The notes beneath the pieces were generated by a model. The model was not told the DNA's origin. It made no database searches and saw only the letters and a program-made list of their open reading frames with translations. Shown piece by piece: positions 24,829 through 34,265 of a stretch of DNA of 50,727 bases. The DNA comes from a bacterium. GTDB taxonomy: Bacteria; Armatimonadota; Zipacnadia; Zipacnadales; Zipacnadaceae. Location of the stretch: positions 1 through 50,727 of the forward strand of contig JAUVZM010000013.1 of NCBI GenBank assembly GCA_030602615.1, written 5' to 3'. Within the stretch, counting starts at the first letter, position 1, and the number at the start of each line of letters is the position of its first letter. The translations under genes and the position numbers were made by a program.

Positions 24829-25289
24829 GATCTACACACCCTATTCTTTTCCTTTCTGTGGCTATTGCCAACCATAGTTTAGCATAATGAACACAATTTG
24901 TCAAGTATGTCTGAAAGGTTTCCAAAGTTCGCTGGATGGTCTCAATACTAAAGTACCATCGAGCCGACAACACGTCACGAGCCAAGAAAGCGGCAAAACG
25001 GTTAGCGGAGATACTGACACCCAGCTACTGCCGGCGCGCAAACGCATCAGCGTGGGCGCGAGGCCCTCTTGCCCAGGCTATCTTTCTACGCGATGATCTG
25101 AAACAGGCCGCTATCGGAGGTTATCTGGCTGCGTGCGAAGTCGCTGCGAATCTCCCTGTCATTAGGGGAGGAGAAATGGACTTGGATGGCGAACTTTCTG
25201 TCCACGGCAGAAGCATCCTGGAACGGCACTGCGTGCTGCTAATGTGCCATGTCTCGGCTACTACCAAAATCCTTTGCGGAGGTGGACAC
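24829..25289. other. Divergent intergenic region
   Basis: 461 bp between the leftward small ORF and the rightward flavodoxin. It carries the minus-strand promoter at 24876-24904. The flavodoxin frame is open upstream to 24936, but those codons do not resemble any flavodoxin N-terminus, so I treat them as non-coding. I see no clear plus-strand promoter. Confidence 0.45.
24876..24904 (-). promoter_or_regulatory. Sigma-70-type promoter, leftward
   Basis: On the minus strand TTGACA (24904-24899) is separated by 17 bp from TAAACT (24881-24876), a consensus -35 box with a fair -10 box. It would start transcription near 24869, about 40 bp before the small ORF and 400 bp before the PEP-CTERM gene. 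Confidence 0.6.
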
Positions 25290-25784
25290 ATGAAAATAGC
25301 AGTTATCTACCATTCAGAGACCGGCAACACCCGGCAGATGGCCGAGCTGGTCGGCGAAGGTTGTCGTAAAGTCGAGGGCGTCGAGGCCAGGTGCATGGAG
25401 GTAGGGGAAGTGGACGACGATTATGTCACTGAGTCTTCAGCGGTGATATTCGGTTCGCCCACTTATATGGGGACCTGTTCGTGGCAGCTCAAGAAGTACT
25501 TGGATAGCCAGCCTACTGGCCTGGCCGACAAGCTGGGCGGCGTCTTTGCTTCTCAGAACTGGCCAGGTGGGGGCGGCGGAAGTTTCGTGGAAATGACTAT
25601 GATTGCAGCTATGCTGGTGCACGGCATGCTCATCTACTCCGGTGGGACGGTCAGCGGACAGCCTTATCTCCACTTCGGCGCAGTCTCCCGCAAAGCTCCC
25701 GACGAACAGCTTTATCGCGAAAGGTGCCTGAAATTGGGCCAGAACATCGCTACCAAAGCCAGGGAGCTTTTCGCAGGTCCATAG
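25290..25784 (+). CDS. Flavodoxin-family protein
   Basis: 164 residues from ATG 25290, with GGAGGTGG at 25278-25285. It opens with the FMN phosphate loop YHSETGNTRQMAE. GSPTYMGTCSWQLKKYLD contacts the flavin, and FASQNWPGGGG supplies the third loop. It is larger than small electron-carrier flavodoxins and resembles the WrbA/flavodoxin-like NAD(P)H oxidoreductase group. Role: soluble one- or two-electron flavin protein; partner unknown. It stands alone on its strand. Confidence 0.85.
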   Translation: MKIAVIYHSETGNTRQMAELVGEGCRKVEGVEARCMEVGEVDDDYVTESSAVIFGSPTYMGTCSWQLKKYLDSQPTGLADKLGGVFASQNWPGGGGGSFVEMTMIAAMLVHGMLIYSGGTVSGQPYLHFGAVSRKAPDEQLYRERCLKLGQNIATKARELFAGP

Positions 25785-25978
25785 AGCTTTGATTGAGAGA
25801 GAGCAGTTGAACCAGTTGCAGCGCACTAGTATTGGAGAGATCGTGAGCCTCAATCAGCGGAACAGTCGGACCAGCTAATCATTGTGGCTCCGCTTCGGTC
25901 CATCAACAGCCCCTCGCGGAGGCCGCCGCAACAGGTCCGCTTACGCTGCGTCTTAGTGCTACGCACCGCTGTATGGGC

Positions 25979-27472
25979 CTACGACTGACCTAGAGCCAGC
26001 TCAATCTCCATTTCGCGCCGACGGGGGTGCCAGATAGCGGTAATATCAGGCGAGGCACGGCTGCAGCGCGGATACCTGTCGGTGAAATAGACTTTTGGTT
26101 CAAAATCCAAATTGTACTCCTGCGCCAGAGCGCCTGACAATACCCAGTCATTTTTGAAAACAGAGACCGGCCCGTAGTCTGACGGCGCATTCTCGACGCA
26201 AATTGATCGCGCCTGCTCGGGCCATTGCGGTAGGCTCTGCTTCAGGTCGCCCAGATATTGCTGCTGGATCAGATTGGCCTCGCGATAGGCCGAGACTACA
26301 CCAAATGTTGCGTTCGCTGAGAAGGCTACTATAACCAGCAATGGCACCCACGCTGCTCGGCGAAATATCCAGTACAGGAGGATAATCAGAGCAAGCGACA
26401 TCCACGGAGCTACAGGATACAGTGCTCGCACCGGAAAGTAAGAGCTAAACACAAAGGGAGCAGTGCCACCCAGTGCCGCCAGTATGCAAGGCACCAGCAA
26501 CGGAGACATCTGCTTGACTCGCTTCGGGTCGCTGCGCCGGGCCGCGACCACCACGACCACCAATATGACCACGACACCAGGCCAGACCCACAGATGGCTC
26601 ATCAGCCATTGCAGACCAATACCCTGGGTGGTCCAGCCCAGATATACGCGGAAGGGCCCCAGGAATTTGGCAAGCGACAAGTTCCACGACAGCGGTTGCG
26701 AATAGCCGCTAAGATGTCGCAGAAGCTTTAGGAATCCAAAGCCGCAGACTGAGCCTAAAACCCATCCTGGCATGGTTTGGCGCCAGCGGGTGACCGCTTG
26801 TTGCCTTGTGAGCCAGATTCCCACCGCAATACCCAGACCGATCGTTGCGGTCAGTTCCCAAAATTGCCCACCAATGAACAGGATGAGGAACACTATCACA
26901 TTTCGGCGCCGGGCTGACATCTTGGGCGCTATGCTGACGTGCGCTGCAATCAGTACAGCCCAGGCCCCAACCAGGTACATTAATGCGCTGAACCAAAGAA
27001 CAGCCTCAGCATGAAGCGGCACAACAGCCAAAAAGGCTGCACACGCGGTTGCCGTTCCTCTATCCTGCTTCAGACGCAGACACAAAGCATATAGTAGCAC
27101 GCACAGCCCGATGTGCAGGGCGAACTGTACGAGATGAACGCCGGGTGGATTCGCATCGAAAACCTTTGCCAAATGATAAATCACTAACCCATAGAGGGGC
27201 CTGTAGTGCCCCTTACGATACCCCTCAACGAAGTACCGATAATCATGATGGGTGGATGCGTAAACGAAGCAGTGATCGTCGCCATGGAGGCCCAGTTGGG
27301 CTACGTCAGGAGCCAGGATGACAAAAATGACTGTCAATATGACCAGCACTGCCCAGTGCCGCCTGACTCCCCGGGATAATGCCGTTATACAACTTCCTAT
27401 ACGCATAGTCTCCGCAGAATTCACCGCGACCTCCACATCAACCAATCCTTTGCTAGGGCAGTCGGGCATCAC
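25979..27472 (-). CDS. Polytopic membrane protein, GT-C glycosyltransferase-like
   Basis: 497 residues with about ten hydrophobic helices. An early loop with LHGDDHCFVYAS follows the first helix, the position where GT-C glycosyltransferases (ArnT/PMT-like, using lipid-linked sugars) carry their acidic catalytic residues. GHYRPLYGLVIYHLAKVF after it fits such proteins. A soluble C-terminal domain begins near residue 410. The start is GTG 27472 or ATG 27469; either overlaps the stop of the phosphatase-like gene upstream, so the two are coupled. A joint role in cell-surface glycan or lipid modification is plausible inference; the family is assigned only by topology. Confidence 0.6.
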   Translation of the reverse strand: MMPDCPSKGLVDVEVAVNSAETMRIGSCITALSRGVRRHWAVLVILTVIFVILAPDVAQLGLHGDDHCFVYASTHHDYRYFVEGYRKGHYRPLYGLVIYHLAKVFDANPPGVHLVQFALHIGLCVLLYALCLRLKQDRGTATACAAFLAVVPLHAEAVLWFSALMYLVGAWAVLIAAHVSIAPKMSARRRNVIVFLILFIGGQFWELTATIGLGIAVGIWLTRQQAVTRWRQTMPGWVLGSVCGFGFLKLLRHLSGYSQPLSWNLSLAKFLGPFRVYLGWTTQGIGLQWLMSHLWVWPGVVVILVVVVVAARRSDPKRVKQMSPLLVPCILAALGGTAPFVFSSYFPVRALYPVAPWMSLALIILLYWIFRRAAWVPLLVIVAFSANATFGVVSAYREANLIQQQYLGDLKQSLPQWPEQARSICVENAPSDYGPVSVFKNDWVLSGALAQEYNLDFEPKVYFTDRYPRCSRASPDITAIWHPRRREMEIELALGQS

Positions 27473-29364
27473 TGCTCCAGCAGTTTGTTAAGGATGGCTC
27501 CTTGATTGTCAGCGGGCGCAGGCATTCCAAAGGCAGCGCACAGCGTAGGCGCGATGTCGCCCATCGAGATGGGATGCTCTGTGGTCATGCCCTGCTTCAG
27601 CCCCGGTCCCCGCGCTATGAAGATACCTTCGGTGCCCCCCAGTGAGAATCGAGTCGACGGCAGTTGCGAGCCGTGCGTGCCGCGTGAGAAGCGCCACATG
27701 CCCTTGCTGCACATCTGCTCGTACTCGTCGAGCGTGTATCGGCGGCCTATATCAATAGGTTGCAGAGCAAATACCACATCGGGAGCGTGATCGCCTCCCA
27801 CGCCCATAAAGGCCGCGTCCTCTTTGCGGCAGACAAGATTGAAGGCATGTTGACCGGTCTCCGGATGCTTGACATCCTGCAGGAGTTTGATGGCGGCATC
27901 GCGGACGCGCTCGTATTCCTCCCCGGACTGAACTATCCCCTGTGGGTCTCTGCCCTGCAAGTTGACCCATACACCATCGTGGTCGAAATACGCCTGGGTC
28001 TTGCTCCAGTCAATATTGCCCTCCTCATCGTAAACAGTCAAACCGGAATCGAGCACAGCCTGCTGAAAGTCAGGCGAGTAGGTATTGGCAAATTGGCCGT
28101 GGTCGGAGACTACCGCAATTATGGCATCCTCACCAACAATCTGCTCAATGGTCTGCACCAGGCGATCTCCCATCCCGTACACTCGCCGGAACAGCTCCCA
28201 GCCTTCTTCTTCATGCGCCGGATCGTAGAGGGGGTGGACCGGATCAATCATATTCCAGCAGATATGCTCAAAGGTGTCGGGGTCGTGCCATTTTATCATA
28301 AACAGGTCCCAGTCATACTTGCCTAATACGTACTCGGCTGCTTTCTCGTACCACTGCACGTGATACTCCATCTCCTCGAGGGTTGTGTCAATGTCACAGG
28401 CGCCAAAGAAGACCCATTCCTGGGTGTGAGCCTGGTAGTGATAAGGCCCGCAGTGACTCACCAGCTCCTCGGACAGGCCCGCCGGCTCGGTAAATCCGGT
28501 AGTGGGGTAGGTTTGCGTCAGAAGAATGCGGATGTTAGTACCCTCTGGAGTCATCTGCGGTACTTTAGCGCGAAAGGCAGCCTCCACCGGGCCCTGGTTA
28601 GTGGGGAAGGCAGCTTGCATCCACGGCGTCCACTGACCCACTTTCGCCTCCCCCAGCTTGGCCTGATAGTCGCGCGTCTCGAAGAAACTCACCCGATCAT
28701 ATCCGCAGCCCGGCGAGGATTCTTCCAGCAGTGCAAAAATCTCGCCGGTAGTGACTCTCTCCGAGCGCGAACCCGGGACAAGGGGCAATACCACTTCTCG
28801 GATGTGGCTGGCCGCGGGCAGATTCTGCCATCCGCTGGCCGGTTGAATCTTTACTTCAGTAAGGACCTCCGGCTCATGGCCACTCAGCGACCGATTCACA
28901 TAACCACGAGCGTGGGAAAGCTCGCGCAGACTGTTGTCGGGACAGCCGTCCTCGCCGACGTGGATCATACGTTCGGCATTTACCGGGTACGAATGGGGAT
29001 AGTCGAAGACAATGGAGTCCATTCCTAGCTTGCTGGCGGTTTGCCAGAGCAACTCGGCCTGGCAGTATTGCGAGGGGAAGCCCAGGACCGGTTCGTCCAG
29101 CGGCTGGCCCGGCAGATGAATGTGGAAGTGGCAACCGTGGACCGCCGGCGGTGCGCCCGAGGCAATACTGGCCCAATTGCCTCCGGTATCGCACGTCCAG
29201 AACGGTGTGGACCGCGCATAGCAGCCCCGTTCCATAAATCTAGCAATGGTCGGCAGGCTGCCTTCGGCGACCAGTCGCTCGACAATTGTCGGGCTGAATC
29301 CGTCCAGTCCGACGATTACCAGCTTCTTCGCTTTTGAGTCATTCACAATATTGTCTTCTTTCAA
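27469..29364 (-). CDS. Alkaline phosphatase superfamily protein (phosphodiesterase/nucleotide pyrophosphatase-like)
   Basis: 631 residues. Superfamily metal ligands are in order: VIVGLDGFSPT near the N-terminus, a nucleophile region TCDTGGNWASIASGAPP, KWHDPDTFEHICWN in the middle, VVSDHGQFANTYSP, and a late GDHAPDVVF and GTHGSQLPS. This is the layout of type I phosphodiesterases and related phosphoglycerate-mutase-like hydrolases acting on phosphoesters. There is no signal peptide, so cytosolic. The start is TTG 29364 or GTG 29346, neither with a strong ribosome-binding site. Its stop overlaps the start of the GT-C-like gene downstream. Confidence 0.82.
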   Translation of the reverse strand: MKEDNIVNDSKAKKLVIVGLDGFSPTIVERLVAEGSLPTIARFMERGCYARSTPFWTCDTGGNWASIASGAPPAVHGCHFHIHLPGQPLDEPVLGFPSQYCQAELLWQTASKLGMDSIVFDYPHSYPVNAERMIHVGEDGCPDNSLRELSHARGYVNRSLSGHEPEVLTEVKIQPASGWQNLPAASHIREVVLPLVPGSRSERVTTGEIFALLEESSPGCGYDRVSFFETRDYQAKLGEAKVGQWTPWMQAAFPTNQGPVEAAFRAKVPQMTPEGTNIRILLTQTYPTTGFTEPAGLSEELVSHCGPYHYQAHTQEWVFFGACDIDTTLEEMEYHVQWYEKAAEYVLGKYDWDLFMIKWHDPDTFEHICWNMIDPVHPLYDPAHEEEGWELFRRVYGMGDRLVQTIEQIVGEDAIIAVVSDHGQFANTYSPDFQQAVLDSGLTVYDEEGNIDWSKTQAYFDHDGVWVNLQGRDPQGIVQSGEEYERVRDAAIKLLQDVKHPETGQHAFNLVCRKEDAAFMGVGGDHAPDVVFALQPIDIGRRYTLDEYEQMCSKGMWRFSRGTHGSQLPSTRFSLGGTEGIFIARGPGLKQGMTTEHPISMGDIAPTLCAAFGMPAPADNQGAILNKLLEQ

Positions 29365-29894
29365 AATGCAAACAGGTTGTTCATGAGGATATGTTGCTCA
29401 GGTATCCCCCACTTTCGCCGACAAGCAAGCAGTTCCCTCCTGGCTGTTGGGGCGTCCGGTGCGCACCAGTGGTCAAGGCCCAAGCCCGAGGTGTAGGAGC
29501 AAGCTCCAGCTCGCCACTACTAGTTGGGGAAGCACTATGCTGGCTGCGGAAAGTATCGCGGTGCGCTAATCACAATGCCCTGATGGCGGCTTCATATGTT
29601 GCGCTGACCCGCACAATGGCGAGCTGGCCACCTACCGCCGTGGTTGTGATGCTATTGTTAGCCACGACAACGGCTTGCCCTGGGACCTGGCGCGCAGGTA
29701 CATACTCGACCAGTATAAATACTACGATGGCTATAGCTGTTACCGTAGTGATGCCACACAAGATGATTCTAACCTCTGTCCTGCAGGTGCGTGCAGTCAT
29801 CACCCAATAGCGGCAAGTCATAACGGCGCGAACTTCACCTCTCCTCAGCCCTATACTGCCTACCCCGGCCTAAGACAGGGGCGTTCCCGTCATT
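29365..29894. other. Intergenic region with one possible small gene
   Basis: 530 bp between two minus-strand genes. The only reading frame with protein-like composition is the one at 29570-29800. No clear promoter or terminator was found. Confidence 0.35.
29570..29800 (-). CDS. Possible small single-pass membrane protein
   Basis: 76 residues from an internal ATG (an ATG at 29821 gives seven more). A basic start is followed by a hydrophobic helix (IILCGITTVTAIAIVVFILV) and then a polar beta-like tail (VPGQAVVVANN...). No homologue is recognised and no good ribosome-binding site is visible. The clear helix and lack of rare runs make it more gene-like than other short frames nearby. Confidence 0.3.
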   Translation of the reverse strand: MTARTCRTEVRIILCGITTVTAIAIVVFILVEYVPARQVPGQAVVVANNSITTTAVGGQLAIVRVSATYEAAIRAL

Positions 29895-32078
29895 TTATGA
29901 TCCCTGGTAATCTTCGCTGGGCAGGGGAAGTTGCCACCGAATTGCCTCGAAAGTAGCTCCTGGCCAGGTCATGTAGGCGCGAGTAGTAAGAATGGTACCA
30001 TCGGCTAGCTCAATAGATGTTGGCCAGCCACCGTACGCGGTGGGGCGCGTGCCTAGTATGATCGGATGTTGGGTATCCCAGGTTTTCCCATTATCTTCGC
30101 TGAGTACTGCCGCCACTCCAAAAGGCAAAAATCGGCGTCGGTAAACGCACAATATCCGACCGTCGGCCAGCTTTAGCAAGTGAACATGGACTGCGCTGTA
30201 GCCCAGGTCCATCCAGCGAGGCGCCGACCAGTGTAGTCCAGCATCGTGTGACTCCATCAGCACCATGCCCTCGTCAGTCTCACCACCAGCTCCGCCACCG
30301 ACTCCAATTGGCGGTGCCCCAGCGATGGCCCGTGCTGCGTCGCCCGTGATGCGGGTGGCCGCCAGGAAATGTGTGTCAGAGAATGGCAAGATATAGACCT
30401 CACCGAAAAAGTTATGAGAGCTGTCCCATACAGCAACCTTCTCACACTCGGGCCAGGTCAATCCGCCATCGTACGAGCGCAATCGCCAGGCAGTGGCCCG
30501 GGGCGCATCTTGCTTATGACCCCGGATACCCGTGGAGCCAAACTTCAAGATGCTGCCGTCCGACTGCTGGATGAAGTTGCGGGTGGTAAGCATGGAGTGA
30601 CCGTACTCAATGCGCTGCCAGGTGATCCCGCGGTCGGTTGACCTATACAGCACCTCATCGGAGGCTTCAGTTTGCAGCAGCACTGTCTTACCATCTCGCA
30701 GGCACAACATCGCCTGTTCTTTGCCGGGCAGCGAGTCAGGTTGCATATCCACTTTCTGCCACGTGCGGCCCTCATCGTTTGAACGATAGATCACACTCCC
30801 GATCTCGCCGTCAATTGTCGGTGACGGACAGGCCAGCAGCTCCCCATCAGGGAATCGGCTCAACGTACCCTTGTAGCCGGGAATCTGACAACGCTCCGCG
30901 TCGCTCAGCTCCCAGTAAGCTACCTGTTGCATGCTCCTACCCGTGAACCCGGTAATCCCATTACAGTATATAGGATAATTGTGTTCATGGGGAAAAAATG
31001 GCTCTGAAAGCGGCTCCATTTCGGCCCGCTCGCTATCTCCGGGCAACTGCCATCGGACTACTGCGGTTAGCGAGTCATTAACCTGGGTGGTCTCCTCATA
31101 TCCCTTGAAAGTATAAGAGGTAGTGATAGTCCCATCAGGCATCTGCACAGACGTGGGCCAGCCAAAAGAGTTGGCGATGCTGGTTGCCAGTTGGACGGGA
31201 TGATCGGTGTCCCAGGTCCTGCCCTGATCGGAGCTAAGTATGGCGAAGACCCCCCGGGGCACTTCCTGGCGCACATAGGTACACAACAGCCGGCCATCAC
31301 TTAGTTCAAGCAGGTGGGCATGAATCTCACCGGCCCCAAGAAACTCCCGCGGCTCCGTCCATTCCAGACCCGTCTCCGATTCGGTCAAGACCATGTGCTC
31401 GACAGGGTCGTTGCGCCGGGTAGCTGCTAGCAGGCACCCCCCGGTCAACTGCAACACACATGCCTCGCGGAAGAACGGCTGCAGATCTGGCCAATTGGTT
31501 TCCCCGCCGATGTATATCTCGTCACTGATGATCGGCTCGGGCTCTGACCAACTCTGGGCGCCATCTGTGGAGGTTGTTCGCCACGTCGAGCGCACTGCAA
31601 GTGCGCCCTGGTTGGTTTCTCTGTACCATTCATCCGATATGCCTAGCAGACTGCGAGGAGGTGGTTGATGGCCTGCGTACCACGAGGCATCGGAATCAAA
31701 CAGATGCAGGGTACCGTCAGGCCGCTCCACTATGCTTCGTATGCTGGCAGAAACTGGGCACTCAACACGCCTCCAAGTCACCCCTGCATCGGTCGAGCGA
31801 TACAGAGCACCGGTATGCAGCAACACAGTCCCATCCCGCAAACACTTCAGCAGCGCCCCTGCGCCAAACAGCTCATCGCCGTGTGTCTGCACTTGCTGCC
31901 AGCTTCTACCTTGATCCGTGGAACGCCAAATTGAGACTCTGTGCAACTGCTGGCTGCCGTAGTGGGGGGATGCCAGCAAGTCACCGTTGGGGAGCATAGT
32001 CAACGATGTTACGTACAGACCGCGCTCGCCGATACAACTCCGGACGGCGGACTTGAGTGTTTCATAGACTACTGGCAT
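29895..32078 (-). CDS. Double sialidase/neuraminidase-like (BNR Asp-box) protein
   Basis: 727 residues made of two homologous beta-propeller halves. Asp boxes (S-x-D-x-G-x-x-W) occur in both: STDQGRSW, STDAGVTW, SSDQGRTW in the first, SNDEGRTW, STDRGITW, SEDNGKTW in the second. The halves end alike: HLLELSDGRLLC...GWPTSVQMPDGT...RWQLP near 340 and HLLKLADGRILC...GWPTSIELADGT...RWQLP near the C-terminus. This family cleaves sialic acids or similar sugars, or only binds glycans; true sialidase catalytic residues cannot be confirmed by eye. No signal peptide is present. It starts the leftward side of the glycan region. Confidence 0.82.
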   Translation of the reverse strand: MPVVYETLKSAVRSCIGERGLYVTSLTMLPNGDLLASPHYGSQQLHRVSIWRSTDQGRSWQQVQTHGDELFGAGALLKCLRDGTVLLHTGALYRSTDAGVTWRRVECPVSASIRSIVERPDGTLHLFDSDASWYAGHQPPPRSLLGISDEWYRETNQGALAVRSTWRTTSTDGAQSWSEPEPIISDEIYIGGETNWPDLQPFFREACVLQLTGGCLLAATRRNDPVEHMVLTESETGLEWTEPREFLGAGEIHAHLLELSDGRLLCTYVRQEVPRGVFAILSSDQGRTWDTDHPVQLATSIANSFGWPTSVQMPDGTITTSYTFKGYEETTQVNDSLTAVVRWQLPGDSERAEMEPLSEPFFPHEHNYPIYCNGITGFTGRSMQQVAYWELSDAERCQIPGYKGTLSRFPDGELLACPSPTIDGEIGSVIYRSNDEGRTWQKVDMQPDSLPGKEQAMLCLRDGKTVLLQTEASDEVLYRSTDRGITWQRIEYGHSMLTTRNFIQQSDGSILKFGSTGIRGHKQDAPRATAWRLRSYDGGLTWPECEKVAVWDSSHNFFGEVYILPFSDTHFLAATRITGDAARAIAGAPPIGVGGGAGGETDEGMVLMESHDAGLHWSAPRWMDLGYSAVHVHLLKLADGRILCVYRRRFLPFGVAAVLSEDNGKTWDTQHPIILGTRPTAYGGWPTSIELADGTILTTRAYMTWPGATFEAIRWQLPLPSEDYQGS

Positions 32079-32196
32079 GGATCTTGCCTCCTATGATGCT
32101 ATGGCTGGTACGAACGACAATAAACTTGCAATAGTGACTGCAATTAGCCCGTAATTGGCTCGTATCGCTAAGTTTTCCACGTGTCATTAGCAAAGC

Positions 32197-32355
32197 TCAC
32201 GGTATGGGCTTCTCTTTAGCATGCTCGCTCAGGTACATAGCGTCAGGTATATCGTGCGAGAACCGTATTATCTTTTCGTCCACCGCATCTGCTTCGCCAG
32301 CCGTGCAGACTGCAGGGCAAATCAGTCCAATCAACGCCACTATGTAGAGAGTATT
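32197..32355 (-). pseudogene. N-terminal remnant of a secreted glycoside-hydrolase-like gene
   Basis: Seven bp beyond the stop of the next gene, the minus strand encodes NTLYIVALIGLICPAVCTAG, a classic signal peptide, then DEKIIRFSHDIPDAMYLSE. This looks like the start of the TIM-barrel hydrolase-like proteins common in this region. It breaks off at a TGA (32197-32199) after about 50 codons. The codon before Asn is TGC where an ATG would be expected, so the start also seems lost. It is likely the 5' scar of a gene deleted from behind 32363-34003. Confidence 0.45.
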
Positions 32356-32362
32356 GCAAAAG

Positions 32363-34003
32363 TCACCTTATTCGTTCGACATATACCTCCAGCACTTCCA
32401 TCACCGGGTCTGTCTGCGCGGCTGGGTCTTTCTTTATCAGCGTAATGCCCAGCTCACTGTCCCCGCGGAAGGGTGGACAGTCGGCCAGCGGGATCTCAAA
32501 GCAAAGGCCCGCCGGCCACCCGAATGGGTCTCCGCTCAAGCTGCTTGTGTCTCCTTCTGGCTGATGTGTAATCTTGAACTTATCCACGGAGATCTGCTCG
32601 CGGTTCAAATCCACGGCAAACTCATCCTCGGGTGTCGCGTCGTAGATGCGGAACCGCAGCGTCCCCTCCAGGGCCTTACCGTAGCGCCCGTCCGCCATGC
32701 GGAAGGTGAACGGCTGACGCTGGCCGACCGTATTTGCACCAAAGGTCAGCATTTGCGCGTTGTGGCGGCCGGTCGGAGCGACCCCGCCGCCGTGGCCCTT
32801 CCAAATCGGGACGTATATGTAATGGCGAGGCCCTGCCGCTGCCAGTTCGCCACTGGCGAGGATGGCAATCGCATCGGTATAGAACTGCTGCTGCTCTGGT
32901 CCCCAGAGGTATACGTTGAATGAGGACCCGCCATCGGCTCCCCACGAGTAGAAGTTATGCGCGACGGCGCGGAACTTATCGAGGGAATCAATCCTGGGCG
33001 CGTAGGCCGCGTCGTAAACGTAGCGACCTTGCACGCCTGGATAGACGAGGCACTTGGTGCCCTCGGTGGCGGCAACGAACTCCTCGGTGCGCAGATTCGG
33101 GTCCACTTGAAGGAAGTCCATCGGTGCGAGGAAATCGGCGTAGCCCTCCTTCGCCCAGGTTTCCACATCGCAGCCGATGTTGAGGCATTCGTCTACCGTC
33201 GCGGCGACGCGATGGCCTAACACGAGTCGCTCACACCCGCGCTGTTGCGCCACCTCGTCGAGCATCTCGCGGATCTGGCGGACGAAATCGGTGAGCGCGT
33301 CCAGATATTCGCGCTGCTTGCCGTGCGGGAAGTGCCGACACCAGCGCATCCAGTTCAACTCGAGGCCGTCAATGTCATAATTGGTGGCCATCTCACGCAG
33401 GATGGCCAGGTGGTACGCCTGAACCTCAGGGATGGCGTAGTTCAGCGTCGCATCAAGGCTGCCATCTTCCCAGGTGTTGCACCATTCGGGATTGTCCATG
33501 ACGACCTGGGGGAACAGAAGGTTGTCGGACTGCGCTTGCCACGCATTGCCATGGTGTGCATCACTCATGCGCATCCCGCCCAGCACGAGTGCGTCGGCTT
33601 TGTGGCCCTCCTCGGCGGCCAAGTGCAGAAGATCGGTGCCCTGTGCGCTCATCTCCTGAATCTTCTTGTAGCGCCACGAATTTGCCGGGCTGCGAGCGCC
33701 CATTACCTCACCCGACGGGATGTCCTTCACGAAGATGACGGGCCCTGCGACATCGGCAACAAACACGCCCGCTCCGGCTGCGAAGACCCGCTGCAGCCAC
33801 TCGCGGCACCGGGCCACCACGTTACCCTCTGGAGCGTACCCTAACATGTTTTCGCAGTCCTGATTGAAGACGAACGGCCTGTCTTGCATCCGATTTACTC
33901 CTTTCTTGACTTCGGCAGCCCGCAGCGCAGCGGGCCACAGCGTTAGACTAACGGTGCCTATGACGATCAATACAAACCATGCAAACAGCTTCATAGTTTT
34001 CAC
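32363..34003 (-). CDS. Secreted TIM-barrel glycoside-hydrolase-like protein (GHL10/DUF187-like)
   Basis: 546 residues with a signal peptide (1-29). The catalytic-type barrel carries MATNYDIDGLELNWMRWCRHF, a phrase typical of glycoside-hydrolase-like GHL10 proteins, and GADGGSSFNVYLWGPEQQQFY near the barrel end. A C-terminal beta domain (about 400-546) follows. Such proteins probably act on polysaccharides outside the cytoplasm, but substrate and activity are unproven for the family. It may be transcribed alone: about 260 bp of empty sequence lies upstream. Confidence 0.7.
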   Translation of the reverse strand: MKTMKLFAWFVLIVIGTVSLTLWPAALRAAEVKKGVNRMQDRPFVFNQDCENMLGYAPEGNVVARCREWLQRVFAAGAGVFVADVAGPVIFVKDIPSGEVMGARSPANSWRYKKIQEMSAQGTDLLHLAAEEGHKADALVLGGMRMSDAHHGNAWQAQSDNLLFPQVVMDNPEWCNTWEDGSLDATLNYAIPEVQAYHLAILREMATNYDIDGLELNWMRWCRHFPHGKQREYLDALTDFVRQIREMLDEVAQQRGCERLVLGHRVAATVDECLNIGCDVETWAKEGYADFLAPMDFLQVDPNLRTEEFVAATEGTKCLVYPGVQGRYVYDAAYAPRIDSLDKFRAVAHNFYSWGADGGSSFNVYLWGPEQQQFYTDAIAILASGELAAAGPRHYIYVPIWKGHGGGVAPTGRHNAQMLTFGANTVGQRQPFTFRMADGRYGKALEGTLRFRIYDATPEDEFAVDLNREQISVDKFKITHQPEGDTSSLSGDPFGWPAGLCFEIPLADCPPFRGDSELGITLIKKDPAAQTDPVMEVLEVYVERIR

Positions 34004-34265
34004 TGCTCCTTTCAGAGTTTAGACTCTGCCGTGATGTGGCGGATACTTAGCGCACGATTGAATCTGTTTTCATATAGCTGCGGACACAAACTAGGCTCCT
34101 GAGATATTTACTGGGAGACTCGGATTTCTGTCGTGCCTCATTCAACTATATTGGATGGCCGGTCCCCTTGAACGACGCTCGCAGATTTGCAACCTGAACC
34201 AGCAAGCCTTCGGACTACCCAAGAGCTAGCAGGCGACGATTGTGAAGGTAGCTTCCTCGGCGAAT

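Noticed and set aside
24936-25289. N-terminal extension of the flavodoxin frame
   Set aside because: The family starts at MKIAVIYHSETGN with a strong ribosome-binding site directly upstream; the extension has no flavodoxin character.
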